Shown here piece after piece: positions 56,101 to 64,000 of a stretch of DNA of 64,000 nt. This DNA comes from Leeia oryzae DSM 17879 (GTDB lineage: Bacteria; Pseudomonadota; Gammaproteobacteria; Burkholderiales; Leeiaceae): positions 124,001 through 188,000 of the forward strand of contig NZ_AQXU01000022.1 in the NCBI RefSeq assembly GCF_000376945.1. The letters are read 5' to 3'. Numbering within the stretch: position 1 is the stretch's first letter; each line of letters begins with the position of its first letter. A program made the translations under genes and the position numbers. A model generated the notes under the pieces. It did no database searches. It had not been told where the DNA came from and worked only from the letters and a program-made list of their open reading frames with translations.

Positions 56101-56692
56101 GCATTGGTTGCCGGTGCTGCGGGACATGCTGAATCACACTCTGGCCCAGCCACTGGACGCCGCAGGACATGGTTTGCGGCACGTCAGCAATGCGGAAAGA
56201 CTGGTAGAACTGGAGTTTACCTTCCCGCAACCGGCTTTTCCGCTTACCAGACTGGCCGATTTGCTGACGCAGCCGGACATGGCGGTCCCGGTTGCCTGCC
56301 AGCAGGCCGCCAGACAACTGGATGCCGCCACCAGCCATGGGTACATGAAAGGTTTCATGGATCTGGTGTGTCGCATCAACGGCAAGTTTTATGTGGTGGA
56401 TTACAAGTCTAACTGGCTGGGTAATACACCGGCCCATTATCAGGAGCCGTATCTGACTGAGGCCATTGCAGCCGAGCATTATTACCTGCAATACCTGATC
56501 TATACCCTGGCACTGCACCGGTATCTCAAGCAACGGATTGCCGATTACGATTACGACCAGCACATGGGCGGCGTACGTTATCTGTTCTTGCGGGGCACGG
56601 CTACCGGTTTACCTGGCTGCGGGGTGTATCATGACCGGCCTGTGAAAGCATTAATCGAGGGACTTGATGCCCTGTTTGGAGGGCGTCCATGA
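53120..56692 (+). CDS. recB: Exonuclease V subunit RecB (helicase/nuclease)
   Basis: A 1190-residue 3-prime to 5-prime helicase and nuclease. Helicase motifs: Walker A ASAGTGKTWTI, DEFQDTDPVQYQIF, VGDPKQAIYSFRGADI, IHASKGLEYPIVF and LYVALTRAKHRCYL. The C-terminal nuclease has GMFDFPRGARPGTFLHSLFE and the catalytic MKGFMDLVCR...YVVDYKSNWLG. ATG 53120 overlaps the recC stop; the upstream 24 codons of the longer frame are within recC and unlikely. Confidence 0.96.
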   Translation: MSRPALFDFPLHDLQLIEASAGTGKTWTISGLFVRLLLEGKLSVEQILVVTYTKAATAELRDRLRQRLVDVRTWLATGTSDDVFGQALLQDYQTQPQRNAALQQVEFAIRGFDHAAIYTIHGFCQRVLTDAALEAGVPFEQELLADDHALLFEVVADAWRNWVADGHPALMDWLASHEYTPQKVQNELGRFIGKPYLQLAGVPVDDLPALWSQFEQAYLTARPLWLNHGEDIAKLMNSDGLSKTSYKAANIADWLSRMDTYLAPEAAHAAPLFKEAVKFTPEALEKATKKGQTPPVHAFFDAMAQLLVTRSQLGSGLENTYKAWLGELLQTCNTLLPQRKASRGVLSFDDLLNRLAEALQGPAAAALVRRVNDQFKAALIDEFQDTDPVQYQIFNALYGSSGLPVYLVGDPKQAIYSFRGADIFTYLDARRDTRAQHTLGVNQRSDHLLVKAVNALFERPQVPFAFDGIHFDPVDAKQEGASALQVGDGLAPMCISLLPDNGDDKPISKEKANEWAAEGCASEIVRLLNLPQAEASLKGRPLNGGDMAILVPSHRQGRQMMQALQARGVAAVQQATDSVFNSPEAMQLATVLAAILSPASEKTVSAALTTELFGLSGEALFAEKQLEVAWEARLAQFGRYHELWKNKGFMPMARLWLDEENLPARLLAYADGERRLTNLLHLLELIQTESVSCHGMDPLYQWYATQCQENGGHQEETQIRLESDAHRVRIVTIHASKGLEYPIVFCPFAWDGALTKPGSLLACRNPAGQPTLYLDADETIKEQVRLEQFAEKLRLLYVALTRAKHRCYLTWGACKDQETAALGWLLHPQDAADHGMTPAQRFALHVDALKKQTPGTVMAAVMQLCEAHPMLFSAQPVQISPSAVLRQEIAPQTLSARQFGRTLRSSWYMSSFTAMTRHVSHYALELPDHDAMPLLPDAPAEEAPATYGMFDFPRGARPGTFLHSLFEETDFTQPPGDAQDQLIKTLLTDNGYGEHWLPVLRDMLNHTLAQPLDAAGHGLRHVSNAERLVELEFTFPQPAFPLTRLADLLTQPDMAVPVACQQAARQLDAATSHGYMKGFMDLVCRINGKFYVVDYKSNWLGNTPAHYQEPYLTEAIAAEHYYLQYLIYTLALHRYLKQRIADYDYDQHMGGVRYLFLRGTATGLPGCGVYHDRPVKALIEGLDALFGGRP

Positions 56693-58569
56693 CAACCACC
56701 CTGATGAAATCTGACCATGCAACAGCTATCTCGTCCGGCGACATGTTGGGTACGCAGCTGGCGGATGCCTTGTTCCGGCTGGCTGCAGTTGAGGCCAATG
56801 ATCTGCATGGATTGGTACAAAGACTGGTCGCGGCCATTCAGGCCGGGCATGTCTGCCTGACACTGGACGCCGAAGAATATGCCATTGCCCGGCAGGCCGT
56901 ATCGTCTGCAAGCCGGCTGGTCGGGCTACCGGGCGAGTTTACGCCACTGATACTGGATGGCCGCTTGTTGTATCTGGCCCGCTACTGGTTTTTTGAGTCG
57001 CAGCTGGCGACCAGTCTGCAACAGCGCTTGGCCATTCCGGTGACGGTGCCCGATGAAGAGGCGCTGAAACGGGATCTGGACATCTTGTTCCCTGCTTCTG
57101 CGCAACAGCCGGATTGGCAAAAAGTGGCCGCCGCGGCTGCATGTGTGTCCAATGTCACCATTATTTCTGGCGGCCCCGGCACGGGTAAAACCAGTACCGT
57201 ATTGCGGTTGTTGCTGGTCTTGCAGGCCAGCCAGAAACAACCTTTGCGCATTCGTCTGGCCGCGCCTACCGGTAAGGCGGCAGCCCGTATGGCAGAAGGA
57301 TTGCGGCATGCCCAAGCCAAACTAACAGAGGCACAGCAGCAACATTTTGCGGCCGTCATACCCTCATTGCCGACAACGGCAGAAACCTTGCACCGGTTGC
57401 TGGTTCCTACAGGGCAGGGCAGCGGTTTCCAGCATCACCGCCAGCACCCGCTGGCACTGGATGTATTGGTGGTGGACGAGGCTTCCATGATTGATCTGGG
57501 CATGATGTACCGGCTGGTGGACGCATTACCGCCGAATGCCAGGCTGATTCTGCTGGGGGATAAAGAGCAGTTAAGCTCTGTCGAGGCCGGCAGTGTATTT
57601 GCCGACCTGTGCGCCAGACAGACGCGCAGCGTGCCCATGGCAGAGCGCTTGTCCGCTCTGACGGGCTTTGATCTGCCGGCCACACGCCTTGTCGCGACAC
57701 AGCAAAGGTCAGATAACTTTACCCAGACAGAACTCAGTCAGCAGCATCAACACCCGCACCATCCGTTGTCCGAGCATTTGCAGCTGCTGACCCATAGCTA
57801 CCGGTTTGCCAGCGAGGCAGGTATCGGCACGCTGGCACGCGGCATCTTGCAACAGCAACCGGACGTGGTCAGCCAGGCATTTGCGGAAAATGCCCAGTTG
57901 CAATGGGTGGATCAGGCGACACCGGAAGAGATGCTGGATGCCCTGACCGATGCCTATGCAGCGTATTTCGAGGTGATCCGCCATTACAATCCGCAGCAGG
58001 ATACGCCTGCCGATGCCTTTGCTGCGTTTGATGCTTTCCGGATTCTGACGGTTCTGAAAGACGGGGCATTCGGTGCCAGTGGCATCAACCGTGCACTGGA
58101 AAGACGTTTCCAGTTACGGCACTGGATCAAACCCGGACAAACCACGCAGAGCGGCTTGTTTACCGGACTGGCCATCATGGTCTCCAGCAATGATTACAGC
58201 CTGAATCTGTACAACGGAGATATTGGCCTGATATTGCCTGATGCCCAAGGGCAGACAAGAGCCTGGTTTCCTGCACCAGACCACGGCTGGCGCAGTGTGG
58301 CACCAAGCCGTCTGCCAGCCTGGCAAGCCGCCTGGGCGATGACCGTGCACAAAAGCCAGGGGTCCGAGTTTGACCATACGGCCATTGTATTGCCAGATAA
58401 ACCAACACCGCTGTTGAGCCGTGCCTTGCTGTATACCGCGGTAACGCGTGCCAAAACCCACGTCAGCCTGTGGGGTAAACCGTCATTGGTGCAAGAGGCC
58501 ATTTTGCAGCATGCAGAACGGATGTCCGGGCTGGTAGCGCGACTTCAGGGCGACACAGAAACAATGTAA
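56689..58569 (+). CDS. recD: Exonuclease V subunit RecD
   Basis: A 626-residue 5-prime to 3-prime helicase (SF1B). Walker A SGGPGTGKTSTV, DVLVVDEASMID, LLGDKEQLSSVEAGSVFADL, and the C-terminal TVHKSQGSEFDHTAIVLP and YTAVTRAKTHVSLWG are intact. It overlaps recB by 4 bp. Order recC-recB-recD is an uninterrupted operon (E. coli has ptrA between recC and recB). Confidence 0.95.
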   Translation: MTTTLMKSDHATAISSGDMLGTQLADALFRLAAVEANDLHGLVQRLVAAIQAGHVCLTLDAEEYAIARQAVSSASRLVGLPGEFTPLILDGRLLYLARYWFFESQLATSLQQRLAIPVTVPDEEALKRDLDILFPASAQQPDWQKVAAAAACVSNVTIISGGPGTGKTSTVLRLLLVLQASQKQPLRIRLAAPTGKAAARMAEGLRHAQAKLTEAQQQHFAAVIPSLPTTAETLHRLLVPTGQGSGFQHHRQHPLALDVLVVDEASMIDLGMMYRLVDALPPNARLILLGDKEQLSSVEAGSVFADLCARQTRSVPMAERLSALTGFDLPATRLVATQQRSDNFTQTELSQQHQHPHHPLSEHLQLLTHSYRFASEAGIGTLARGILQQQPDVVSQAFAENAQLQWVDQATPEEMLDALTDAYAAYFEVIRHYNPQQDTPADAFAAFDAFRILTVLKDGAFGASGINRALERRFQLRHWIKPGQTTQSGLFTGLAIMVSSNDYSLNLYNGDIGLILPDAQGQTRAWFPAPDHGWRSVAPSRLPAWQAAWAMTVHKSQGSEFDHTAIVLPDKPTPLLSRALLYTAVTRAKTHVSLWGKPSLVQEAILQHAERMSGLVARLQGDTETM

Positions 58570-58685
58570 GCGGTTCATCTAGCCGTCGCGCTGTGTGGGT
58601 CATGATACAAAGCCCTCAGTTGGGGCCGCGGTTTATGCTAACCTCTGCACCTGTAAAATGGTGCTACAAAAGGGATGTACAACAT

Positions 58686-59123
58686 ATGCAGATAGATGGA
58701 TTGCATTTCAGTCCGCTGGCGTCTTTGTTCGGTGGATTGCTGATCGGGCTGGCGGCGACATTGCTGTTACTGTTTAACGGCCGTATTGCTGGCATCAGCG
58801 GCATATTGGGCAATCTGCTCAAGCCATCTACTACAGGCCGTGCGTGGCTATTGTGCTTTGTGCTTGGGCTGATTGTGTCGCCTCTGGTGTATCGGCTGTT
58901 TCATGCCTTGCCGGCTTCCAGTGTGCTGGTGTCAGACAAGGCCCTGATCATCGGTGGCTTGCTGGTTGGCTTTGGTACCCGGCTGGGATACGGCTGTACC
59001 AGTGGGCACGGCGTATGCGGCATTGCCAGATTCTCTGGCCGTTCAATTCTGGCGACCCTGTGTTTCATGCTGGCTGGTTTTGTCACCGTATTTGTCGTCC
59101 GGCACATTCTGGGTGGTGTCTGA
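58686..59123 (+). CDS. YeeE/YedE-family membrane protein, first half
   Basis: A 145-residue protein with about four membrane segments and the signature GTRLGYGCTSGHGVCGIAR near residue 105. This matches the N-terminal half of YeeE/YedE (DUF395) proteins, thought to import sulfur compounds such as thiosulfate. It is followed by a second protein of the same fold, so the transporter is split into two genes. ATG 58686 has a modest ribosome site. Confidence 0.85.
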   Translation: MQIDGLHFSPLASLFGGLLIGLAATLLLLFNGRIAGISGILGNLLKPSTTGRAWLLCFVLGLIVSPLVYRLFHALPASSVLVSDKALIIGGLLVGFGTRLGYGCTSGHGVCGIARFSGRSILATLCFMLAGFVTVFVVRHILGGV

Positions 59124-59145
59124 GTCTGAACCAAAGGTAATCAAT

Positions 59146-59583
59146 ATGCGTTTTCTGGTAGCATTTCTGACCGGTATCCTGTTTGGATTGGGTCTCATCA
59201 TTGCCGGCATGGCCAATCCGACTAAAGTGCAGGCGTTTCTGGATTTAGCCGGGGTGTGGGACCCGTCGCTCATGCTGGTGATGGGAGGCGCCATTCCGGT
59301 GGCAAGTATCGGGTATTTTCTGGCCAAACGCCGTGGCAAATCGATTTTGGGTGATGTGTTGTCCATCCCTGCGGCCCGACATGTAGACCGTGGCCTGCTG
59401 TTGGGTAGTCTGCTGTTTGGCACCGGTTGGGGGCTGACCGGTATTTGCCCGGGTCCAGCCCTGCTGTTGCCGGCCTTTCATCTGTCTCAAGGGCTTAGCT
59501 TTCTGTTGGCCATGCTGGCGGGTATGGCGATATTTGAACTGTTTTCCCGGTTCGTACTGCACAAGCCGACAGACCAGCACTGA
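59146..59583 (+). CDS. YeeE/YedE-family membrane protein, second half
   Basis: A 145-residue, four-segment membrane protein of the DUF6691/YeeE type: FGLGLIIAGMANPTKVQAFL and FGTGWGLTGICPGPALL are the paired motifs of the family. It begins 22 bp after its partner and completes a split YeeE pair. Such pairs often neighbour rhodanese, beta-lactamase-fold or BigR regulator genes; none is here. Confidence 0.85.
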   Translation: MRFLVAFLTGILFGLGLIIAGMANPTKVQAFLDLAGVWDPSLMLVMGGAIPVASIGYFLAKRRGKSILGDVLSIPAARHVDRGLLLGSLLFGTGWGLTGICPGPALLLPAFHLSQGLSFLLAMLAGMAIFELFSRFVLHKPTDQH

Positions 59584-59670
59584 TGCTGTTACGGGTATCT
59601 CCAGCCCGTTAGCGGGTGCTAGCATAACCGGACGTTTGTCTGATGTACGACTTAGACCGAGGTGCTCTGG

Positions 59671-60876
59671 ATGAATCAAGCTTACTGGCTTAGAAATATC
59701 CGGCCTGATGCAGGCAAGCTGCAGGATATCCGGATAGAGAACGGATTGATTTCCGCGTACCGTGCCGCCAGCCAGACACCGGTAACGTCACCAGACATCG
59801 ATGGCGAGCATCAGATCCTGACGCTCCCATTTGTGGAAAGCCACATTCATCTGGATAAAACACTGTGGGGTTTGCCATGGCTCCCCCATAGCGCTGGTCC
59901 GAACCTGCAATCCCGTATCGACAATGAAAAGCGAATCCTGCTCGGGCTGACTACGCCGGTGAGCATGCGTGCGGCTTCCTTGCTGGAGCACTGCATTGCC
60001 AAAGGCTCTCTCACGTTTCGTTGCCATGTGGATATCGACCCTTTGCTGGGTATGCAGCACGTTGAAGACATGCTGGCTGTTCGGGATAAATACCAGGACT
60101 GGGCTCATATTCAGTATGTTGCTTTTCCCCAGCGCGGACTAATCATCCAGCCTGGTGTGGCCGAGATGATGGCAGAAGCCCTTGCCAAAGGCCTGGATGT
60201 GGTCGGCGGGCTGGACCCGTGCGGCATCGACCGCGACCCGATTGCGCATCTGACGAGCATTTTTGAACTGGCTGCCAGCGCAGACACAGGGGTTGATATT
60301 CACCTGCATGATGCCGGCGAGCTTGGGCTGTGGGAAATTGAGCGCATTGCCGATTTTACCGAGCGCTATCAGCGTCAGGGTCGCGTCATGATCAGCCACG
60401 CTTTTTGTCTGGGGACGCGTCACTGGACGGCCTTGCAAGCGTTGGCAGACCGTTTGGCCGCACTGCAGATTTCCATCATGACCACTGCGCCTGCCGACAT
60501 CGAGGCTCCGCCATTTGCACTGCTAACAGCCGCAGGCGTGAATGTCTGCCTGGGGTCTGACGGCATTCGGGATGCCTGGTCCCCCTTCGGGAATGGCGAT
60601 ATGCTGGAACGCGCCGCTTTTCTGGCCATGCGCTTTGATGCCCGGAAAGATGAAGACCTTCAAGCCGCCTTCACGGCAGCTACCCGTCATGGTGCCAAGG
60701 CATTAGGATTATCCGATCCGGGTTTGCAGGTGGGGAGTCCGGCTGACTTCCTGCTAATGCCCGGCGAGACGCTGGCAGAGGTAGTAGCCACACGCCCGGC
60801 GACACGGACAGTCATCAAGGCGGGCAGGGTGATTGCCAAAGGCGGGCAACTGTTGCATAGCCGGCTTGACCGTTAA
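59671..60876 (+). CDS. Amidohydrolase-family deaminase (cytosine-deaminase-like)
   Basis: A 401-residue metal-dependent hydrolase. Motifs: SHIHLDKTLWG (58-68, with metal ligands H58/H60 and the CodA-type HLDK), HVDIDPLLG, HLHDAGELGLWEIE, SHAFCLG, and GSDGIRDAWSPFGNGDML, which holds the catalytic aspartate. This resembles cytosine/isoguanine deaminases and N-isopropylammelide-type enzymes. The exact substrate cannot be read from sequence. ATG 59671 has GAGGT just before; a SnoaL-like gene follows by 29 bp. Confidence 0.85.
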   Translation: MNQAYWLRNIRPDAGKLQDIRIENGLISAYRAASQTPVTSPDIDGEHQILTLPFVESHIHLDKTLWGLPWLPHSAGPNLQSRIDNEKRILLGLTTPVSMRAASLLEHCIAKGSLTFRCHVDIDPLLGMQHVEDMLAVRDKYQDWAHIQYVAFPQRGLIIQPGVAEMMAEALAKGLDVVGGLDPCGIDRDPIAHLTSIFELAASADTGVDIHLHDAGELGLWEIERIADFTERYQRQGRVMISHAFCLGTRHWTALQALADRLAALQISIMTTAPADIEAPPFALLTAAGVNVCLGSDGIRDAWSPFGNGDMLERAAFLAMRFDARKDEDLQAAFTAATRHGAKALGLSDPGLQVGSPADFLLMPGETLAEVVATRPATRTVIKAGRVIAKGGQLLHSRLDR

Positions 60877-60905
60877 GCACGCGATCCATCAACAGGGGAA
60901 TGGCC

Positions 60906-61277
60906 ATGCAAACGCGCACAGAGATTGCCATTGAGTTCTTGCACATGGTGGCTGCCGGGCAAGTGAACACGGCTTATGCCCGGCATGTGGCGGTAGACTT
61001 TCGTCACCATAACCCGTTCTTTCAAGGTGACGCAGCCTCTCTGGCCAATGGCATGCAGGAAAATGCCAACGCATTCCCTCACAAGCAATTACAGGTTCAA
61101 CAGACCATGGCAGAAGGCGAGCAGGTCATGGTGCTTTCCCATGTCATGCTACAGCCTGATACACCTGGACTGGCGCTGGTCCATATCTTCCGCTTTCAGG
61201 GCGACAAGATCATCGAATTATGGGATATCGGACAGCCCATCCCGGCTGAGATGATCAACGAAAACGGGATGTTCTGA
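60906..61277 (+). CDS. SnoaL-like polyketide cyclase family protein
   Basis: A 123-residue NTF2-like protein: TEIAIEFLHMVAAGQVNTAY, HVAVDFRHHNPFFQG, ALVHIFRFQGDKIIELWDIG and QPIPAEMINENGMF, typical of the SnoaL-like/COG4922 group. These are often of unknown function. The ATG at 60906 is favoured by AGGGG at a sensible distance; the ATG at 60900 lies on top of it. It is probably co-transcribed with the amidohydrolase. Confidence 0.82.
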   Translation: MQTRTEIAIEFLHMVAAGQVNTAYARHVAVDFRHHNPFFQGDAASLANGMQENANAFPHKQLQVQQTMAEGEQVMVLSHVMLQPDTPGLALVHIFRFQGDKIIELWDIGQPIPAEMINENGMF

Positions 61278-61311
61278 CACATGGTTTCACTTGCCCCGGA
61301 CAAAGTGCATA

Positions 61312-61339
61312 TGGACGAAATTTGACGGGTTTGTATAAG
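61312..61339 (+). promoter_or_regulatory. Weak promoter candidate for the GST gene
   Basis: TGGACG, 16 bp, TATAAG sits about 45 bp before the GST start. Spacing is acceptable but the -35 is poor. Confidence 0.3.
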
Positions 61340-61382
61340 ATGCTTGCCGGTGTGTCCAACACATTACTATAAGGAAACAGGA

Positions 61383-62015
61383 ATGAAACTGATCGGAATG
61401 CTGGATTCACCCTACGTACGCCGTGTGGCGGTCTCTTTGCAGTTACTCGGGCTGCCTTTCGAGCATCAGGCTGTCTCGGTGTTTCGCCACTTTCCAACCT
61501 TCCAGTCCATCAACCCGGTCGTCAAAGCGCCAACACTGGTGTGTGATGACGGCGAAGTGCTGATGGACTCCAACCTGATTCTGGAATATGCAGAACTGCT
61601 GGCCGCGCCGGACAAGCGTCTTTGGCCGACAGACCTCAAGGCAAGACAGCATGCGATTCGTTTGACGGGCCTGGCGCTAGTGATGGCCGAGAAGAGCGTT
61701 ACGGTGGTCTATGAGCGGCTGCGTCCGGCAGACAAGCAGTATGCATCCTGGATCGAGCGCTCTATCTTGCAACTGACGGCCGCCCTGGACCAGCTAGAAG
61801 CCGAACTGGCGCGTGCACCGTTATCTGCCGCACCGGGGCAGATCAACCAGGCGGGCATCAGCATTGCCGTCTGCTGGTATTTTGCCGAGCAAATGCTGCC
61901 GGATATCGTGAAAGCGGCAGATTACCCGGCCATTGCCGCATTATCTGCCGCGGCCGAAGCGCTGGATGCCTTCAAAGCCGCACCGTATGGTGATGGCACC
62001 TATCCTCACCGATAG
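61383..62015 (+). CDS. Glutathione S-transferase
   Basis: A 210-residue GST: thioredoxin-like N-terminal domain starting MKLIGMLDSPYVRRVAVSLQ with the catalytic Ser/Tyr region, the VKAPTLV cis-proline and the MDSNLILEYAE glutathione-binding motif, followed by an all-helical C-terminal domain. It detoxifies electrophiles with glutathione; the substrate is unknown. AAGGA precedes the ATG. A GNAT gene follows by 9 bp. Confidence 0.9.
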   Translation: MKLIGMLDSPYVRRVAVSLQLLGLPFEHQAVSVFRHFPTFQSINPVVKAPTLVCDDGEVLMDSNLILEYAELLAAPDKRLWPTDLKARQHAIRLTGLALVMAEKSVTVVYERLRPADKQYASWIERSILQLTAALDQLEAELARAPLSAAPGQINQAGISIAVCWYFAEQMLPDIVKAADYPAIAALSAAAEALDAFKAAPYGDGTYPHR

Positions 62016-62024
62016 GTGGTACGG

Positions 62025-62531
62025 ATGCATGTCGTAAATGTAACCTCTCTCTCGGCGCCGCTCCAGCAGGGTCTGGCAGCCTTGCTGATGGATTCCGTCA
62101 TGCATGGGGCATCCATCGGCTTTTTGTGGCCGCTGACACAAGCGGACGCAGAAGCTTACTGGGGATCTGTCGGGCAGGCGCTGGATAAGGATCAACTGTT
62201 ATGGGTGATCGAAGAACAGGGTGAATATCTGGGTACGGTACAGCTGGCCCGTTGCCAAAAGCAGAATGGTCGCCACCGCGCAGAAGTCCAGAAGCTGATG
62301 GTGCATAGTCAGGCCCGCGGAAGAGGACTGGCCAGCCGTTTGATGCAGCAGCTGGAGGTTCATGCCCTAACAGTTGGTATCTCTCTGCTGGTATTGGATA
62401 CCCTGGCCGGGTCAGATGCCGAGCAGTTTTATCAGCAGCGGGGCTGGCACAGGGCAGGGCAGATTCCGGACTATGCGGCCGCCCCCGATGGGGCTTTGCA
62501 CCCGACTGTCTATTTTTACAAGCATATCTAG
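62025..62531 (+). CDS. GNAT-family N-acetyltransferase
   Basis: A 168-residue acetyltransferase with the acetyl-CoA-binding core AEVQKLMVHSQARGRGLASR (motif A, Q/RxxGxG/A), then a helix and LLVLDTLAGSDAEQFYQQRGW, the standard GNAT arrangement. The protein may acetylate amines or antibiotics. ATG 62025 is chosen over GTG 62016 on the AGGTGG site. It overlaps nothing and is co-transcribed with the GST gene. Confidence 0.9.
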   Translation: MHVVNVTSLSAPLQQGLAALLMDSVMHGASIGFLWPLTQADAEAYWGSVGQALDKDQLLWVIEEQGEYLGTVQLARCQKQNGRHRAEVQKLMVHSQARGRGLASRLMQQLEVHALTVGISLLVLDTLAGSDAEQFYQQRGWHRAGQIPDYAAAPDGALHPTVYFYKHI

Positions 62532-62564
62532 TCAGCCAGAAATTGGCTGTGCCAGGCGGAAAAC

Positions 62565-62595
62565 AAAAAACCAGCGCTTGCGACGCTGGTTTTTT
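62565..62595. terminator. Bidirectional terminator
   Basis: AAAAAACCAGCG and CGCTGGTTTTTT are complementary around a 7-nt loop, giving U-tracts both ways; it serves the GNAT gene and the chemoreceptor. Confidence 0.9.
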
Positions 62596-62621
62596 GCTGG
62601 GCCCGACAGCCGGTTATCTGT

Positions 62622-64000
62622 TTAACACTTGAAGCGGCTGATGGATTTTTGCATGTTTTCAGCCAGCGACTCCAGCATGTTGGCCGTCTTGTCATTAGAT
62701 ACCGCCACTTCACGGCTCTGGTCGGTCATCTGTACGATCTTTTCCATATGCTCGGCTACTTGCTGAATCGCAATATCCTGCTCGGTAATCGAGTCGGTAA
62801 TGCCTTGCACATGCTGGGCAATGTTACGTGTTTCAACGCCGATATTGCGCAGCACTTCTTCCATGCTGGAAGCCAGCTGGTGGCTCTGGCGCGCTTCATC
62901 ATTGGCTTCTTGCATGATGCTGACCGTCCCGCCGACATCGGCCTGGATGGCAGAAATCAGGTTACGGATTTCTTCCGTCGCAGAAGAGCTTCTCTCTGCC
63001 AGCTTGCGAACTTCATCCGCTACCACGGCAAACCCGCGGCCTTGCTCGCCGGCACGCGCAGCCTCGATGGCGGCATTCAGTGCCAGCAGGTTGGTCTGGT
63101 CGGCAATTTCACGAATGGCCTGCACAATGCCGCCAATCTTTTGTGAACTGTGCTCCAGCGTACTGACTTTCACACTGGCATTGCTGATCAGGTCGGTAAT
63201 CTTGTTGACGTTCCTTACTGTATCCAGCGTGGCGTTCAGGGCATGCGCGCTTTCTTCGCAAGCCTTGTTGACCACATGCGTGACGGTTTTTGCACTGGTG
63301 GCGGTTTCACTGACACTCACGGAGACCTGTTCGATGGCTGCTGCAATGGCAGAAGCAGCATCGGCTTCGGTTGCGGTTGATTTGTTGACCTGATCGCTAG
63401 ATACCACCAGCGATACGGACGCATCGCTGATCTGTTTGCAAAAACCGTTCATGTCAGTGAGGATGTCGCGGAATTTATGCATCAGGTTATTGAAAGCCTG
63501 AGACGAGCGAACAACCTCGACAACACCTTCTTCCGGAACCGTACGGGTAAAATCATCCTTTTGCGCGGCAAACTCGGCAATCTCCACGGCCTTGTTCAGT
63601 GGGTGACGGATACTGCGGGCCACCCATGTGGCAACGGCAACGGTCAGGCCGATACCTGCAATAGCGGCCAGGCAAAATACCACCAGGGCCTGGAATGCCT
63701 TGTCCAGCTGAGCTTGTGCAACATCGTTTACATGCTTGGCCACTAAGGCCTCTACATCATGCAGGCCGTCAATCTTGGCCGTCATGGTTTTAAACCAGAC
63801 CGTCGCATCAATATCAAAACCGCCCGTGGCAGACTTGGCTGCCATGATGGCGCGCATCTTGTTGACTTCCTGGCTGCTGGCAGACTGCTGTACGGCGGCC
63901 AGTGCAGCTTTTTCACTATCGTCTGCATTGGCGGCAAACAGGTCGTAGTAGCCTTCTTGTTTGTAGATTTTTTGCAGGATGCCGCGGTAAGCAGCGGGCT
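62622..64000 (-). CDS. NIT-domain methyl-accepting chemotaxis protein (5-prime end outside window)
   Basis: The minus-strand frame stays open to the window edge, so the true start lies beyond position 64000. The visible part holds the end of a nitrate/nitrite-sensing (NIT) domain ([20 protein letters not shown]), a membrane segment ([20 protein letters not shown]), HAMP ([13 protein letters not shown]) and a complete signalling domain with [20 protein letters not shown]. An internal ATG at 63857 is not the start. NIT receptors are thought to respond to nitrate or nitrite. It has its own terminator. Confidence 0.92.
   Translation of the reverse strand, partial: PAAYRGILQKIYKQEGYYDLFAANADDSEKAALAAVQQSASSQEVNKMRAIMAAKSATGGFDIDATVWFKTMTAKIDGLHDVEALVAKHVNDVAQAQLDKAFQALVVFCLAAIAGIGLTVAVATWVARSIRHPLNKAVEIAEFAAQKDDFTRTVPEEGVVEVVRSSQAFNNLMHKFRDILTDMNGFCKQISDASVSLVVSSDQVNKSTATEADAASAIAAAIEQVSVSVSETATSAKTVTHVVNKACEESAHALNATLDTVRNVNKITDLISNASVKVSTLEHSSQKIGGIVQAIREIADQTNLLALNAAIEAARAGEQGRGFAVVADEVRKLAERSSSATEEIRNLISAIQADVGGTVSIMQEANDEARQSHQLASSMEEVLRNIGVETRNIAQHVQGITDSITEQDIAIQQVAEHMEKIVQMTDQSREVAVSNDKTANMLESLAENMQKSISRFKC

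Noticed and set aside
53933-56563. Long minus-strand frames opposite recB (315 and 323 codons)
   Set aside because: RecB motifs on the plus strand are intact, and the antisense frames have no start signals or domains.
1-64000. CRISPR arrays, insertion sequences, prophage or integron
   Set aside because: No repeated spacers, transposase, integrase, terminal repeats or phage structural genes were seen.

Overview
This window looks like core chromosome of a Gram-negative betaproteobacterium, probably Neisseriales or a close relative. I infer this from the gene set (uvrA, dxs-ispA-xseB, folE2, glnD, ubiB, ettA, recCBD, a two-domain PPK2, a LapD/LapG pair) and from protein style; no rRNA is present to settle it. 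I see no insertion sequence, prophage, integrase or CRISPR array. Coding density is high, and almost every long antisense frame is a shadow of a real gene.

Region 1-17911. The end of an SDR oxidoreductase is followed by a membrane metallophosphoesterase, an overlooked 43-residue membrane peptide and a CDF metal exporter. A catabolic island follows (2691-10661). It holds a LysR regulator divergent from a guanidinobutyrase-like ureohydrolase, a SnoaL-like protein, a betaine/aminoaldehyde-type aldehyde dehydrogenase, an NCS1 permease, an iron alcohol dehydrogenase and a chemoreceptor lacking a periplasmic sensor. Together they suggest sensing, uptake and degradation of a guanidino or amino compound. 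Next come a CYTH-CHAD protein with eroded CYTH residues, ettA, a periplasmic binding protein, a lytic transglycosylase, a DMT permease and purU.

Region 18037-28246. A polyphosphate:AMP phosphotransferase is preceded by a 0.5-kb spacer that carries a promoter and an intrinsic terminator on the minus strand, a candidate small RNA or leader. A hydroxyproline module follows (epimerase, D-amino-acid dehydrogenase, then a highly expressed-looking branched-chain-type binding protein). After it lies a biofilm-adhesin control module: LapD-like and LapG-like genes divergent from a TolC-like exporter gene. The large adhesin itself is absent.

Region 28247-48988 is mostly minus-strand housekeeping: map-glnD-mltG, tRNA-Asn(GTT), ubiB, an NlpC/P60 hydrolase, folE2 (with a strong inverted repeat over its promoter), dxs-ispA-xseB, uvrA, then M48 peptidase, L,D-transpeptidase, patatin lipoprotein, an AIM24-like protein, a phosphopantetheinyl transferase and a DinG/YoaA-type helicase.

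Region 48989-64000. Two tandem, paralogous, tiny lysine-rich secreted proteins each have the same ECF-type promoter (GTGTCAAC, 16 bp, CGTTATTG), followed exactly 6 nt later by a 5-prime stem-loop whose paired bases covary between copies, and each ends in its own terminator. This is the most distinctive element in the window. It is followed by overlapping recC-recB-recD, a split YeeE/YedE pair, a cytosine-deaminase-like amidohydrolase with a SnoaL-like partner, a GST, a GNAT acetyltransferase and the 3-prime part of a NIT-domain chemoreceptor.
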